From positions 52,989 through 116,988 of the forward strand of contig DATENM010000018.1 in assembly GCA_035275065.1 (NCBI GenBank): a DNA stretch of 64,000 nucleotides, read 5' to 3'. The position numbers and the translations under genes were made by a program. Under the pieces are notes generated by a model. It searched no databases and was not told where the DNA came from. It saw only the letters and a list, made by a program, of their open reading frames with translations. Of this stretch, positions 26,061 to 35,082 are shown in pieces (positions within the stretch are counted from its first letter, which is position 1; the number at the start of each line of letters is the position of its first letter). Source of the DNA: Blastocatellia bacterium. Lineage in GTDB: Bacteria > Acidobacteriota > Blastocatellia > UBA7656.

Positions 26061-26104
26061 ATCCCTCTTTCATCGCGCCGCCCGCAGACGACGCGCACCA
26101 TCGC

Positions 26105-26527
26105 TTACGCACCAGCGGTGACTTCTTCGCGCTGTTCTTCATTACTGCCGGCTTTCTCTTTGTAGTCACGGATGGCCGCTTTGATGGCGTCTTCCGCAAG
26201 CACCGAGCAGTGAATCTTGACCGGCGGCAGGTTCAGCTCTTTAACGATCTCGGTATTCTTGATCGTCAGCGCCTCGTCGACCGAACGGCCCTTGACCCAC
26301 TCGGTCGCCAGGCTTGAGCTGGCGATGGCCGAGCCGCAGCCGAAGGTCTTGAACTTGGCATCCTCGATGATCTGCGTCTCCGGGTTGATCTTGATTTGCA
26401 GCTTCATCACGTCGCCGCACTCCGGCGCGCCGACCAGCCCTGTGCCGACGTTGGGGTCTTTCTTGTCGAGGCTGCCGACGTTGCGCGGGTTGTTGTAGTG
26501 GTCAATCACTTTATCTGAATAAGCCAT
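26105..26527 (-). CDS. iscU: Fe-S cluster scaffold IscU
   Basis: 140-aa scaffold on which [2Fe-2S] clusters are built from IscS-derived sulfur. The family blocks are all present: DHYNNPRNVGSLD, GAPECGDVMKLQI (Cys and Asp), FKTFGCGSAIASSS (Cys) and LPPVKIHCSVLAEDA (HscA-binding LPPVK plus third Cys). The C-terminus is slightly extended and Glu-rich. ATG 26527 follows AGAGGAAA, 68 bp after iscS. Confidence 0.96.
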   Translation of the reverse strand: MAYSDKVIDHYNNPRNVGSLDKKDPNVGTGLVGAPECGDVMKLQIKINPETQIIEDAKFKTFGCGSAIASSSLATEWVKGRSVDEALTIKNTEIVKELNLPPVKIHCSVLAEDAIKAAIRDYKEKAGSNEEQREEVTAGA

Positions 26528-26595
26528 TTCGCTTTTCCTCTCCTGTCAGTCGCATTCGGTCAAACGTTCAAACTTTTGTTCACCGGCGCACGAAG

Positions 26596-27816
26596 CTACT
26601 CGCCGGCCCACTGCACTTTGCTGAGGTCAACGCCTTCCTGCACCATCTCCCACAGCGGTGACAGCTCGCGCAGTCGGTTGACCGCTTCATTGACGCGGTT
26701 AATCGTGTAATCGACTTCCTCTTCGGTGTTGAAGCGGCCAAGCCCGAAGCGAATCGAGCTATGCGCCAGTTCTTCGCCGACGCCCAGCGCCTTGAGCACG
26801 TAGCTCGGCTCCAGGCTCGCCGACGTGCAAGCCGACCCCGAAGAAACAGCGATGTCGTTGATGCCCATCAGCAACGATTCGCCTTCGACGTAGGCGAACG
26901 AGATGTTCAGGTTGCCCGGCAGGCGATGTTCCATGCTGCCGTTGACGTAGACATCGGGAAGCTCGTCCATAAGACCGCGCCGCAGCTTCTCGCGCAGACC
27001 AAGAATGCGCGCGCTGTCGCTTTCCATATCCGTTCTGGCGATCTCGGCGGCTTTGCCGAGGCCAACAATGCCTGTGACGTTCAACGTGCCGCTGCGCATG
27101 CCGCGCTCGTGACCGCCGCCATCCACCATCGGCGCCAGCATCACGCGCGGGTTGCGCCGGCGCACATAGAGCGCCCCGACGCCTTTCGGCCCATACATCT
27201 TGTGGGCGCTGACGGAAACCAGATCAACGTTCATCTCGTTGACGTTGAACGGCACCTTGCCGACCGACTGCGTCGCGTCGGTGTGGAACAACACGCCGCG
27301 CTCTTTGCAGACTTTGCCGATCTCGGCAATCGGCTGAAGGACGCCGATCTCGTTGTTGGCGTGCATCACCGAAACCAGAATCGTCTTGTCGGTGAGGGCG
27401 CGCTTCACATCATCGGGCGAAATCAAGCCGTCGCTCGCAACCGGCAGATAGGTCACTTTGAAGCCACGCTTCTCAAGCTTCTTGCAGGTGTCTAAGACCG
27501 CCTTATGCTCGGTGACCACGGTGATGATGTGGTCGCCGCGCTCGTAATACATATCGGCGACGCCTTTGATCGCCAGGTTGTCGGATTCGGTCGCGCCGCT
27601 GGTGAAGACAATCTCTTTCGAGGTCGCGCCGATCAGGTCGGCAACCTGCTTGCGGGCGTTTTCGACCGCCTCTTCGGCCTGCCAGCCGAATTCATGATTG
27701 CGGCTCGCGGCGTTGCCGAAGATTTCAGTGAAGTAGGGACGCATCGCCTCGAAGACGCGCGGGTCAACCGGCGTCGTCGCATGATAGTCCATATAAATCG
27801 GGAGCTTCAGCGCCAT
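26596..27816 (-). CDS. iscS: Cysteine desulfurase IscS
   Basis: 406-aa PLP-dependent housekeeping desulfurase providing sulfur to IscU and other acceptors. It starts [18 protein letters not shown]. It has [41 protein letters not shown] (PLP Lys) and [17 protein letters not shown] with the catalytic Cys. The C-terminal region ([21 protein letters not shown]) is typical of group I IscS. It lies 42 bp after iscR in the standard operon order. Confidence 0.96.
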   Translation of the reverse strand: MALKLPIYMDYHATTPVDPRVFEAMRPYFTEIFGNAASRNHEFGWQAEEAVENARKQVADLIGATSKEIVFTSGATESDNLAIKGVADMYYERGDHIITVVTEHKAVLDTCKKLEKRGFKVTYLPVASDGLISPDDVKRALTDKTILVSVMHANNEIGVLQPIAEIGKVCKERGVLFHTDATQSVGKVPFNVNEMNVDLVSVSAHKMYGPKGVGALYVRRRNPRVMLAPMVDGGGHERGMRSGTLNVTGIVGLGKAAEIARTDMESDSARILGLREKLRRGLMDELPDVYVNGSMEHRLPGNLNISFAYVEGESLLMGINDIAVSSGSACTSASLEPSYVLKALGVGEELAHSSIRFGLGRFNTEEEVDYTINRVNEAVNRLRELSPLWEMVQEGVDLSKVQWAGE

Positions 27817-27858
27817 ATTCTCTCCTTACAAACTCGGTTGAAGTTTCCGCAGCCTCGC

Positions 27859-28392
27859 TCAAGCCACTTCCGCGGTTTCCGCTAGCTCTTCCGCTTTCGC
27901 CTCAGGCGATGGCTTATCGCCGCGGGCCTGCTCCAGAATGCGCTGCGACTTGATGCGCAAACCGTAAACCACTTCGGGCTTCGACTTGTTGGCCAGGTCA
28001 GCGAGCGTGATCGAATCCAGAAAATTATCGACGTGCTCGGTCAGTTGCTTCCAGATCGCGCCGCCGATACAGGAATCAGAGATGCGGCAATTGTCAACCG
28101 AGCCGTCATTGCTGAAACAAGAACTGGTGTAAAGCGGCGGCTCGATCAAACGCACAATCTCGCCGATGGTAATCTCGCCGGCGTCGCGCGCCAGCACGTA
28201 ACCGCCATGCGGCCCGCGAATGCTGTTGACGATGTTGCCTTTGCGCAACGGCTGGAAGATCTGTTCGAGAAACAACAGCGAGATGCCTTCGCGCTTCGAG
28301 ATCGCCCCAAGCGCCACCGGCCCGCCGTTGGAGTTCTGCGCAATGTCGAGCATCGCGCGCACCGCATATTTGCCTTTCGTCGAAATCTGCAT
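27859..28392 (-). CDS. iscR: Fe-S-sensing Rrf2-family regulator IscR
   Basis: 177-aa transcription factor that holds a [2Fe-2S] cluster and represses the isc operon when clusters are plentiful. The N-terminal winged helix starts MQISTKGKYAVRAMLDIAQN. Recognition region SLLFLEQIFQPLRKGNIVNS and wing RGPHGGYVLARDA are typical of Rrf2 proteins. Three cysteines in CFSNDGSVDNCRISDSC match the cluster-ligand region. The tail is acidic. A well-matched IscR type 1 site overlaps its promoter, implying autoregulation. Confidence 0.93.
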   Translation of the reverse strand: MQISTKGKYAVRAMLDIAQNSNGGPVALGAISKREGISLLFLEQIFQPLRKGNIVNSIRGPHGGYVLARDAGEITIGEIVRLIEPPLYTSSCFSNDGSVDNCRISDSCIGGAIWKQLTEHVDNFLDSITLADLANKSKPEVVYGLRIKSQRILEQARGDKPSPEAKAEELAETAEVA

Positions 28393-28421
28393 CTCCGGGC
28401 CTCGCTTGAAACTTCATCCTT

Positions 28422-28453
28422 ATTCTATATACCCGACTGATAAAGTCAAGTTT
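28422..28453 (-). promoter_or_regulatory. isc promoter overlapped by IscR type 1 binding site
   Basis: Plus-strand 28429-28453 reads ATACCCGACT-GATAA-AGTCAAGTTT, close to the E. coli type 1 IscR consensus ATASYYGACT...AGTCRRSTAT. On the minus strand the same bases give a -35 TTGACT (28449-28444) and a -10 TAGAAT (28427-28422) with 16-bp spacing, ahead of iscR. Binding of holo-IscR here would block RNA polymerase, giving feedback control of the whole isc operon. Promoter and operator are read from sequence; function is inferred. Confidence 0.8.
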
Positions 28454-28555
28454 TTCCCGACCAAAATGCTCGGGATTACAAAGGCGGGCGTAAACAGAGA
28501 GATAGTTAGACTTATCCTGGATGCGGATCAATCAATCGCAGGCGTCGGAGGAGCC

Positions 28556-29728
28556 TTAGGGCGTCAATGTCTTGAGTTTTTGCAGGCGCTCTTCGGCAGC
28601 CGCGAGCGTTTCTTCTCTCTTGCAGAAGGTGAAGCGCACCTGATGCCGGCCAAGCTGCGGCTCGTGGTAAAAGCTGCTGCCGGGAACGACCGCGACGCCA
28701 ATCTCTTTCACCAGGAATTTCGCAAACGCGACATCGTCGTCGTAGCCGAAGGCGCTGATGTCGGTCATCACGTAATAGGCGCCGTCCGGGTCGTAGCAGC
28801 GAAAGCCAACCTCTTTCAGCACCGCGAGTAGGCGCTGACGCTTTTCGTCGTAGCTCGCTTGCAGCTTGTCGTAATATGAGCGCGGCAACCGTAGCGCATG
28901 CGCGCCGGCTTCCTGCAAAGGCGCCGCCGCGCCGACCGTCAAAAAGTCATGCACCTTACGAATCGCCAGCGTGATCTCGGGCGGCGCAATCGTGTAGCCG
29001 ACCCGCCAGCCGGTTACCGAGTAGGTCTTCGACAAACCATTGATGGTGATCGTCCGGTCGCGCATGCCGTCGAGCGTCGCGAGCGCCACGTGCTGCTTGC
29101 CGTTGAAGAGAATGTGCTCGTAGATTTCGTCGGTGATGGCGATGACATTCCATTTCTGGCAAAGCCCGGCAATAACCTGCATCTCTTCGCGGCTGAAAAC
29201 CTTGCCGGTCGGGTTGTTCGGCGTGTTGATGATGATGGCTTTCGTATGATCGTTGAAAGCGGCGGCGAGCTCCGTTTCATCGAAATGCCAGTCGGGGGCA
29301 TAGAGCGTCACGTAGCGCGGCGTTGCTCCCGACAGAATCGCGTCCGGGCCGTAGTTCTCGTAAAACGGCTCGAAGACGATCACCTCGTCGCCGGGGTTGA
29401 TGATCGCCATCATCGCCGCCATCATCGCCTCGGTCGAGCCGCAGGTGACGCAGACTTCGCGCTCAGGGTCTATCTCCATGCCGAGATACCATGCCGCCTT
29501 TTCGGCAATGGCGTTGCGAAAATTTTTCGCGCCCCAGGTGATGGCGTATTGATTGATGTCGGCCATGATGGCGTCGCAGGCGGCGAGCTTGATCTCTTCG
29601 GGCGCGGCAAAATCGGGGAAGCCCTGTGACAGGTTGATGGCGCCGTAGAGGTGCGCTTGCCGGGTCATCTCGCGAATGACCGATTCGGTGAACTGCTCGG
29701 CTTTATGAGAAATGATCTGTTTGCTCAT
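28556..29728 (-). CDS. Class I/II aminotransferase (methionine/kynurenine aminotransferase-like)
   Basis: 390-aa fold-type I PLP enzyme. It starts MSKQIISHKAEQFTESVI. Features are INLSQGFPDFAAPEEIK, QYAITWGAKNFRNAIA, INTPNNPTGKVFSREEM, ITDEIYEHILF and the PLP-binding Lys in NGLSKTYSVTGWRVGY. The sequence is closest in style to the YbdL/kynurenine-glutamine transaminase K group, which uses methionine or aromatic amino acids; exact specificity is uncertain. The ATG overlaps the stop of the preceding TPR gene (ATGA), showing translational coupling. Confidence 0.85.
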   Translation of the reverse strand: MSKQIISHKAEQFTESVIREMTRQAHLYGAINLSQGFPDFAAPEEIKLAACDAIMADINQYAITWGAKNFRNAIAEKAAWYLGMEIDPEREVCVTCGSTEAMMAAMMAIINPGDEVIVFEPFYENYGPDAILSGATPRYVTLYAPDWHFDETELAAAFNDHTKAIIINTPNNPTGKVFSREEMQVIAGLCQKWNVIAITDEIYEHILFNGKQHVALATLDGMRDRTITINGLSKTYSVTGWRVGYTIAPPEITLAIRKVHDFLTVGAAAPLQEAGAHALRLPRSYYDKLQASYDEKRQRLLAVLKEVGFRCYDPDGAYYVMTDISAFGYDDDVAFAKFLVKEIGVAVVPGSSFYHEPQLGRHQVRFTFCKREETLAAAEERLQKLKTLTP

Positions 29729-30801
29729 TGCTGGTCGTTGTTCTCGTCTTTCAATCTATCGATGATCGATTCAGCCGCGGAAGCATATTCGCCTTCGGGG
29801 TCGAGCCGCAAGTAATTGCGATAGGCGGCAATCGCCTCTTTGTTGCGCCCGGCTTTCTCCAGTATCTCGCCGAGCTGATAATAAAGCACCGGCTCGGTCT
29901 CCATATCTTGAATGATCCCGATGCGATACTCGCGGGCAATCTCGTCAATCAATTTCGGGTCGTTCATCTCGTTGAGCGCGATGGCCAGGCCGATGTGCGC
30001 CTCAAACGCATTGCCCTGCGCCAGGCGAATGGCTTTCCTGTACTCAACGATTGATTCTTCGATGAGCCCCTGATGGCGGCGCATGTTGGCGAGCACGGTC
30101 TGCGCCTCGGCGAGCGTGCGGCCCGCGACTTTGAGCGCCGCCGTGGTTTGCGCCTCGGCTCCCTGAAAATCTTGCAGCGCAATCAGGCTGCGCGCCATGG
30201 CGATGCGCGCTTCGGTAAAGTTCGCGCGAAGCGCCAGGGCTTGCCGGTACTCTTCGACGGCTTCTTGGTTCTTGCCGCGCTCGCGCAGCGCGTCACCTTT
30301 CTGATAATGCAGCGCCGCCTCATCTGCGATAGGCGATTGCGTGACCTTCAAGGTGCGCGATGAATTGGCGGCGACGACGACTGAGCCGGTCCAGTCCGCA
30401 AAGCCGACCGAGCGCACACGCACAGGGAACGAGCCGGCGCGCACCCGCGGCAGATCAAGCTCGCCTTTATCGTTGGTCGCGCCGTGGCGCACGTTGTTGA
30501 TGAAGACGACCGAGCCCGCCTGACCGGTGATGACTTTCAGCGCGCCGGTCGCCTGGGCTGAAGGAGTTGTTGCGGGAGACGATTTGCGCGCCCGTTGCGC
30601 CGTCGGCTGATAGGCTATGGCCACGGCGAAGGTGAGCGCGAGCACGCCGCAGATGGCGGCGGCGCGATTCAGTAAAGACGAACACAGAGGCACAGAGATA
30701 CAGAGACACAGAGCGCGCTCCGTGCTTCCTCTGTGCCTCTGTGCCTCTGTGTTCAATCGCTTTCCGCTTATGCGTTCTTCAATCCATGCCTGAGTTCGCA
30801 T
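29725..30801 (-). CDS. TPR protein with PEGA-like domain; N-terminus interrupted in frame by a repeat
   Basis: 358 aa as read from ATG 30801, 13 nt after the lytic transglycosylase stop. Residues 1-15 (MRTQAWIEERISGKR) are followed by ~25 residues translated from an octamer palindrome (NTEAQRHRGSTERALCLCIS and on). A membrane or signal segment (ICGVLALTFAVAIAY) follows. Residues ~85-155 form a PEGA/carboxypeptidase-regulatory-like beta domain. The rest is TPRs (EEYRQALALRANFTEARIAM; YYQLGEILEKAGRNKEAIAA). The 75-bp repeat keeps the frame. An alternative start after the repeat is possible but no good ribosome binding site is seen. It is probably periplasmic and membrane-anchored. Confidence 0.72.
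   Translation of the reverse strand: MRTQAWIEERISGKRLNTEAQRHRGSTERALCLCISVPLCSSLLNRAAAICGVLALTFAVAIAYQPTAQRARKSSPATTPSAQATGALKVITGQAGSVVFINNVRHGATNDKGELDLPRVRAGSFPVRVRSVGFADWTGSVVVAANSSRTLKVTQSPIADEAALHYQKGDALRERGKNQEAVEEYRQALALRANFTEARIAMARSLIALQDFQGAEAQTTAALKVAGRTLAEAQTVLANMRRHQGLIEESIVEYRKAIRLAQGNAFEAHIGLAIALNEMNDPKLIDEIAREYRIGIIQDMETEPVLYYQLGEILEKAGRNKEAIAAYRNYLRLDPEGEYASAAESIIDRLKDENNDQQ
30680..30754. repeat. Octamer-armed palindrome (ACACAGAG type) inside a coding sequence
   Basis: The left arm GAACACAGAGGCACAGAG(A) with further ACAGAG units pairs with CTCTGTGCCTCTGTG-type units of the right arm around a ~15-nt centre. The total is 75 bp, a multiple of three. On the minus strand it is translated within the N-terminal region of the TPR/PEGA gene. 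No target-site duplication is visible. Confidence 0.85.
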
Positions 30802-30813
30802 AAGCTCATCATA

Positions 30814-33063
30814 CTACTCTTTATAGAACCTGCGGTAGTTTGCCGCGTAACGCAGCACGCCCTGGACATAGCCGCGCGTTTCGGTGAAAGGAATCGTCTC
30901 GATCCATTCTTCGATGTCGAGGCCGCCGCGCTCGGCGAGCCAGCGTTGCGCGCGCCCCGGCCCGGCGTTGTAGGCCGCCGCCGCATATTCGATCCTGCCA
31001 AACTGGCCGAGCATCTGCGCCAGGTAATTCATGCCGAGCTTGACGTTGATCGCCGGATTATATAAATCCGCCGCCGTGATCGAGCCGCCTCCCTGCTTGC
31101 GCGAAATCAGCTGGCCGGTCGCCGGCATCACTTGCATCAGGCCACGCGCCCCGACCCGCGAGATGGCCATCGGGTTAAAGACGCTCTCCTGACGGATCAG
31201 CCCCGCGGCCATGTAAGGATCGATGCCATAACGTTTGGCTTCCTGCTTGATGGTCGTCCAGGCGATGAGCGGAAACATGATTTCCCACGCCTCGCGCGGC
31301 ACGTCCGCTTCCTGGTACGAGTAAATGTCAGGGTAGCCGCGCCGCAGCATCAGGGTCGCCTGAAAATTTTCGCCGCGCCGCGCGTAGTATTGCGCGATAC
31401 GCAGATTGATCCGCGGCGAAGTGGGCGCGTGTTCCTGCGCCGTGTTCAGCTCCTTGATCGCCAGCTCACCCAGCCCGATGACTTCAAAGTCGTCGGCCCT
31501 GGCTAAGAACGCTTTCTCCGAGCCATCGGCGGTCTCTTCGATCTTCTCGACATAGGTGACATTCTGCCGAATGCGCTCAAGGTCGCTGCCCGATTTTATG
31601 GCTTCGGCTTTAAGCGACGGATCGGCGGCGCGCAGCTTGGCGGCGCGCATGCCCGCGAGGTAACCGTGATAGCCATAACGGTAACGCTGGTTGACCAGGT
31701 CGTAGAGCGCCAGCGCGCGCCCCGGATTGCCCAGGCGCTCTTCGGACTTTGCGCCCCAGAAACCGGCTTCGCCGATAAACTTGGAGTCGGGATAGCGGTA
31801 GCTTGCGAGATGCTGCTCAAGCAACCGCGCCGCGTCCGCGTACTGCTTCATTCGGTAAGCGTACCAGCCGAGGTTGTACGAGGCTTCAGCGGCATATTGT
31901 GATTTCGGGTACAAAGCGACGATCTGCCGGTAACGTGTCATCGCCTCAGCGTCGTGGTCGGCCTTGTCGAGGTCGCGCGCCAGGTTGTAGAGCGCGTCCT
32001 GCGCCCACCGACTCTTGCCGTTCTGCTTCAACAAGCGGTCAACGATGACGCCGGATTCCGCGGCGCGGTTCGAGCGCCGCAAGGCTTCGGCTTGATTAAA
32101 CAACGCTTCGGCTTTCAACTCGGCGTTGGCTTCGCTGACGCGCGCTAGCGGCGTGACCGCCTGCGCCGTTTGCCGCGCACCTAACAGGCTCTTGCCAAGA
32201 TGCAATTGAATCGCATCATTGGAGGCGGCTTCGGGGAAGCGCGTCAACAGGTTGGTGTAAGCCTGCGCCGCCTCGTTGAACTGCTTCGATTCCAGCAGCG
32301 CATCGGCACGCGCCCGCTCTTCGTCGAGCGTGCCCGGATGATCTTTGACCGCCGCGCCCAGCGCCGCCAGCCGCTGCTCGGCCTGGACGCTGGCGCGGGT
32401 CGCCGCCAGTTCGTAATAAATCTTACGGTAGAGCTTAATCGCATCGTCGGTCTTGCCGGTCAACTCGGCAGCCTGCGCCGCGATGTAGACGGCGTCCGGG
32501 TCATCGGCTTCGGCCATGCGCGAGACTTCGCGGCGGGCGCTCTCCGGGTCACCCAGCGCCACGGCCATATCGGCGGCGCGCAAGCGAGCGGCGTGAGCCT
32601 TCAGCGAGTCGGGATACTTTGAATAGAGGCTACTGAAATCGCGCCGCGCCTGGCTGCGGGCATCGCTCGCGGCTTCGCTTTCGGCGCGATAAAAGAGCGC
32701 GTAATCGCCAATGGCCGTCGCCTCATCAATGGCGCGGGCATCGAGGGCTTCGACCGCCGCGGCATAGTTCTGCGAAGTGTAATAAAGATAACCGCGGAGA
32801 AAGCGCGCCAGCGCCGCCGCGCGGCTGCGCGAGTAAGCCGATTCGATGCGCTGCAAGTCGGCGGGCGCGGGCCGACCCTGATTGCTTTCAACTAGCGCGC
32901 TCAGTTCGGCGATGCCGCGATCCCCGCTTGATGACTTGCGCTGACATGAAACGGTCAGTGGCGTGGTGAGGCTCACCACCAGCAAGAGCGGCAAGGCGGT
33001 CGCAAGCAAGCGCCGGTTGATGACCGCAAACGGTCGGCGCGCACGACGGATCAGGTACAACAT
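30814..33063 (-). CDS. Soluble lytic murein transglycosylase (Slt-like) with TPR domain
   Basis: 749-aa periplasmic enzyme cleaving peptidoglycan glycan strands to 1,6-anhydro ends. The N-terminal signal (LLATALPLLLVVSLTTPLTV) precedes a Cys in TVSCQRKSS, a possible but non-ideal lipobox. Residues ~60-570 are helical TPR-like repeats (YKYPDSLKAHAARL-type; ASYNLGWYAYRMKQYADAAR). The C-terminal SLT domain has catalytic Glu in IRQESVFNPMAISRVGARGL followed by MQVMPATGQLI, NVKLGMNYLAQML and AAAYNAGPGRAQRWL. Length and order match Slt70-type enzymes. Confidence 0.92.
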   Translation of the reverse strand: MLYLIRRARRPFAVINRRLLATALPLLLVVSLTTPLTVSCQRKSSSGDRGIAELSALVESNQGRPAPADLQRIESAYSRSRAAALARFLRGYLYYTSQNYAAAVEALDARAIDEATAIGDYALFYRAESEAASDARSQARRDFSSLYSKYPDSLKAHAARLRAADMAVALGDPESARREVSRMAEADDPDAVYIAAQAAELTGKTDDAIKLYRKIYYELAATRASVQAEQRLAALGAAVKDHPGTLDEERARADALLESKQFNEAAQAYTNLLTRFPEAASNDAIQLHLGKSLLGARQTAQAVTPLARVSEANAELKAEALFNQAEALRRSNRAAESGVIVDRLLKQNGKSRWAQDALYNLARDLDKADHDAEAMTRYRQIVALYPKSQYAAEASYNLGWYAYRMKQYADAARLLEQHLASYRYPDSKFIGEAGFWGAKSEERLGNPGRALALYDLVNQRYRYGYHGYLAGMRAAKLRAADPSLKAEAIKSGSDLERIRQNVTYVEKIEETADGSEKAFLARADDFEVIGLGELAIKELNTAQEHAPTSPRINLRIAQYYARRGENFQATLMLRRGYPDIYSYQEADVPREAWEIMFPLIAWTTIKQEAKRYGIDPYMAAGLIRQESVFNPMAISRVGARGLMQVMPATGQLISRKQGGGSITAADLYNPAINVKLGMNYLAQMLGQFGRIEYAAAAYNAGPGRAQRWLAERGGLDIEEWIETIPFTETRGYVQGVLRYAANYRRFYKE

Positions 33064-33159
33064 AAAACACCTCTCTCCATCAAATGATCAGGCGATTCCG
33101 ACATCGGCATGGGGCTGATGATGATTATCAATCAGGCGGTTTGCTGCGGCAAGAAAAAT

Positions 33160-33270
33160 CAGGAGGCAGGAGGCAGGAAGCAGGAGGCAGTCGTTGATCG
33201 TTACTTGCGGCTGATCGTCAAGAGCGTTTGCATGTCCTCTGGACTGCTTCCTGCTTCCTGCCTCCTGCTT
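33160..33270. repeat. Heptamer-armed palindrome (CAGGARG), copy 1
   Basis: Left-arm heptamers CAGGAGG, CAGGAGG, CAGGAAG, CAGGAGG are followed by a ~54-nt centre and a right arm CTGCTTCCTGCTTCC. The arm ends 1 nt before the stop codon (33272-33274) of the GAF-like gene. The centre (GATCGTTACTTGCGGCTGATC and TTTGCATG) is homologous, in inverse orientation, to that of copy 2 at 39219-39338. Confidence 0.85.
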
Positions 33271-33271
33271 A

Positions 33272-34729
33272 CTAAACCGCCACCGACGGGCCGGGATGAT
33301 CCGAGCCGAGCCGGGCGGCGTCGCCTTCGGCCAGGGTGTTGACCAGCTCGTCATAGAAGTAATCGAATTTCGCGGCGACGCTCGGCGTGACGCGCTTCTC
33401 ATACATCTGCCGGCTGCGGTCAATGTCTTCCTTGAGCCGGTCGTAGAGGTCGTTGTTGCGGCGGCCTTCGGCGACTTTCTGCTCGTTGTAGAGCTTGATC
33501 TCACTGACCAGCAAGCGGGCGAAGCGGCGCGCGTCGTTGTGCGCTTTCTCTTCGTCGCTGATATCGGTGGCGCTGCGCGCGGGCGACGGCGGCGGCTCAG
33601 GTGGGCGCGGCGCGACCGGTGGCGCATTCAATGAACCGCTTGGGCGCGCCCCCCAGAAATCAGCCGATGGCTCGGGCGGTGGCGGAACGTTACGGGGTTC
33701 CGGCGGCGGCTCGACGGTCGGCACAAAGAAGCTTGGCGCGGTCGGCGCCGGTTCGGGCACGCTAAACGTCTGGAACTGGCGATCAGGTGCAGGCGGCGGC
33801 GGCTCTGGACGGTCAGGAGCCGGCGGCGCAGGCGGCGCAGGCTGTGCAATGACCGGCGGCGCGGGCGGTGGAGCTGGCGGCTCGACAGGTCTTGCGGGTG
33901 GCGCTTGCTCCGTCGGTGCGGCTGGCGCTTGCGCGGCTGGTGCTTGCGCGGCTGGCGCTTGTGCTGCGGGCCGGGCAGCGGACGCGCCTTCGGCCATGCG
34001 GGCGCGCAACGACACCAGCTCGACGACCATGCCGGCGGTGTTGACTAGCAATTCAATCGCTTCGACGTTGATGGCCGCAGCGCCGCGATCTGCCGAGTCG
34101 GCGAAGATGATGGCCGCCGCTTTGCCGCGCACCTTGAGCGGCACGCCGAGCACGCGCTGTGGACGAAGATTGCCGAGCCGGCTGAAGATGAGTGCGTTTT
34201 CGCCTTGCTGGTCGGGCGAGCCGTAGAAAGTCTGCTGGGCGTTGAGCGCGCCGCGCAGCACGGTATCGGATTGCAGAGAAACCGTCAGTCCGCGAATCGA
34301 TTGATTGCCGATGGTGTCGTCGAGCCCGCGCGCTGCCCACGCCAGGGCATTCGTGCCTTTAACGACAAACAGCACAACGCGCGGCGCAAAGTTGGCGGCG
34401 CGCGCCACCAGAGCATTGAGAACTTCGGCCTGGGTGTGCTGCTCGTTCAGCTCAGCGACCGAGTCTCTGAGCAGGGCGATATCGGCGCCAAGCCTCACGC
34501 TCTCGGCGGTAGCTTGATCAACCTGAGCCGTGACGTCGGCAGCAATTTGCGCCAGCGACTCGTCGCCTTCCGGCATGTTTGCCGCCGTGTCTGTGCGTTC
34601 CAACAACTGCGTAAACGACTGGTTGATTTCGCGCTGCAAGCGGCTGATGTCTTGTTCCAGTGTGCCGACGCGCGACCGCACGAGTTCTTCGATTCGTTGA
34701 CGCAGCCGAATCTCACGCTCCTTTTCCAC
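33272..34729 (-). CDS. Coiled-coil / GAF-like protein with Pro-Ala-rich linker
   Basis: 485 aa from a GTG at 34729 with GGAGG upstream. Residues 1-60 and ~85-110 are coiled coil (LRQRIEELVRSRVGTLEQDI). Residues ~110-245 look like a GAF-type sensor fold (VVLFVVKGTNALAWAARGLD; VLGVPLKVRGKAAAIIFADS). A ~150-residue Pro/Ala linker contains the repeat AAQAPAAQAPAAQAPAA. A conserved ~95-residue helical C-terminal block follows (NDARRFARLLVSEIKLYNEQ). No enzymatic motif is present. It is cytoplasmic and probably a sensory or scaffold protein. The ligand is unknown. Confidence 0.65.
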   Translation of the reverse strand: MEKEREIRLRQRIEELVRSRVGTLEQDISRLQREINQSFTQLLERTDTAANMPEGDESLAQIAADVTAQVDQATAESVRLGADIALLRDSVAELNEQHTQAEVLNALVARAANFAPRVVLFVVKGTNALAWAARGLDDTIGNQSIRGLTVSLQSDTVLRGALNAQQTFYGSPDQQGENALIFSRLGNLRPQRVLGVPLKVRGKAAAIIFADSADRGAAAINVEAIELLVNTAGMVVELVSLRARMAEGASAARPAAQAPAAQAPAAQAPAAPTEQAPPARPVEPPAPPPAPPVIAQPAPPAPPAPDRPEPPPPAPDRQFQTFSVPEPAPTAPSFFVPTVEPPPEPRNVPPPPEPSADFWGARPSGSLNAPPVAPRPPEPPPSPARSATDISDEEKAHNDARRFARLLVSEIKLYNEQKVAEGRRNNDLYDRLKEDIDRSRQMYEKRVTPSVAAKFDYFYDELVNTLAEGDAARLGSDHPGPSVAV

Positions 34730-35082
34730 TTATCGCCTCCAAAAGTTCAAGTTCAAGTCAAGAAGATCATCTGCGGGGACTAAACGGGTTTGGCTCGCAG
34801 GCTCCGATTATCCCGCACGCCCTAGCGCTTGTCAATAAATCAGTTAATGCGCCGAGTCAGAGTGACTGAACGCGAAAGCCAGCGTTTCAGGCTGACAACC
34901 TTTGTTCGGTTTCGGTGCTTTTTCGCGGCAGGGTGTACGGAGCCGGGGCAGGCAGAGAAAATTGAATCGGCAAAAGGTTGCGTTTTGCCACCTGGATGGG
35001 CACTCGCTCGGATTCATGAGCCCGTAGGACTCTCGGCACACCGTTTGTTCAAATCGGGGTAAGCGCCTGGAGGCGCTGTGAT
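34730..35082. other. 353-bp divergent intergenic region; hairpin over the response-regulator RBS
   Basis: No gene is seen. It should carry divergent promoters for the GAF-like gene and the response regulator. Directly before the response regulator, AGCGCC-TGGA-GGCGCT (35062-35077) forms a perfect 6-bp hairpin. Its loop and descending arm contain the Shine-Dalgarno GGAGG, 9 nt from ATG 35083. Translation may therefore be restrained by structure. Confidence 0.5.
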
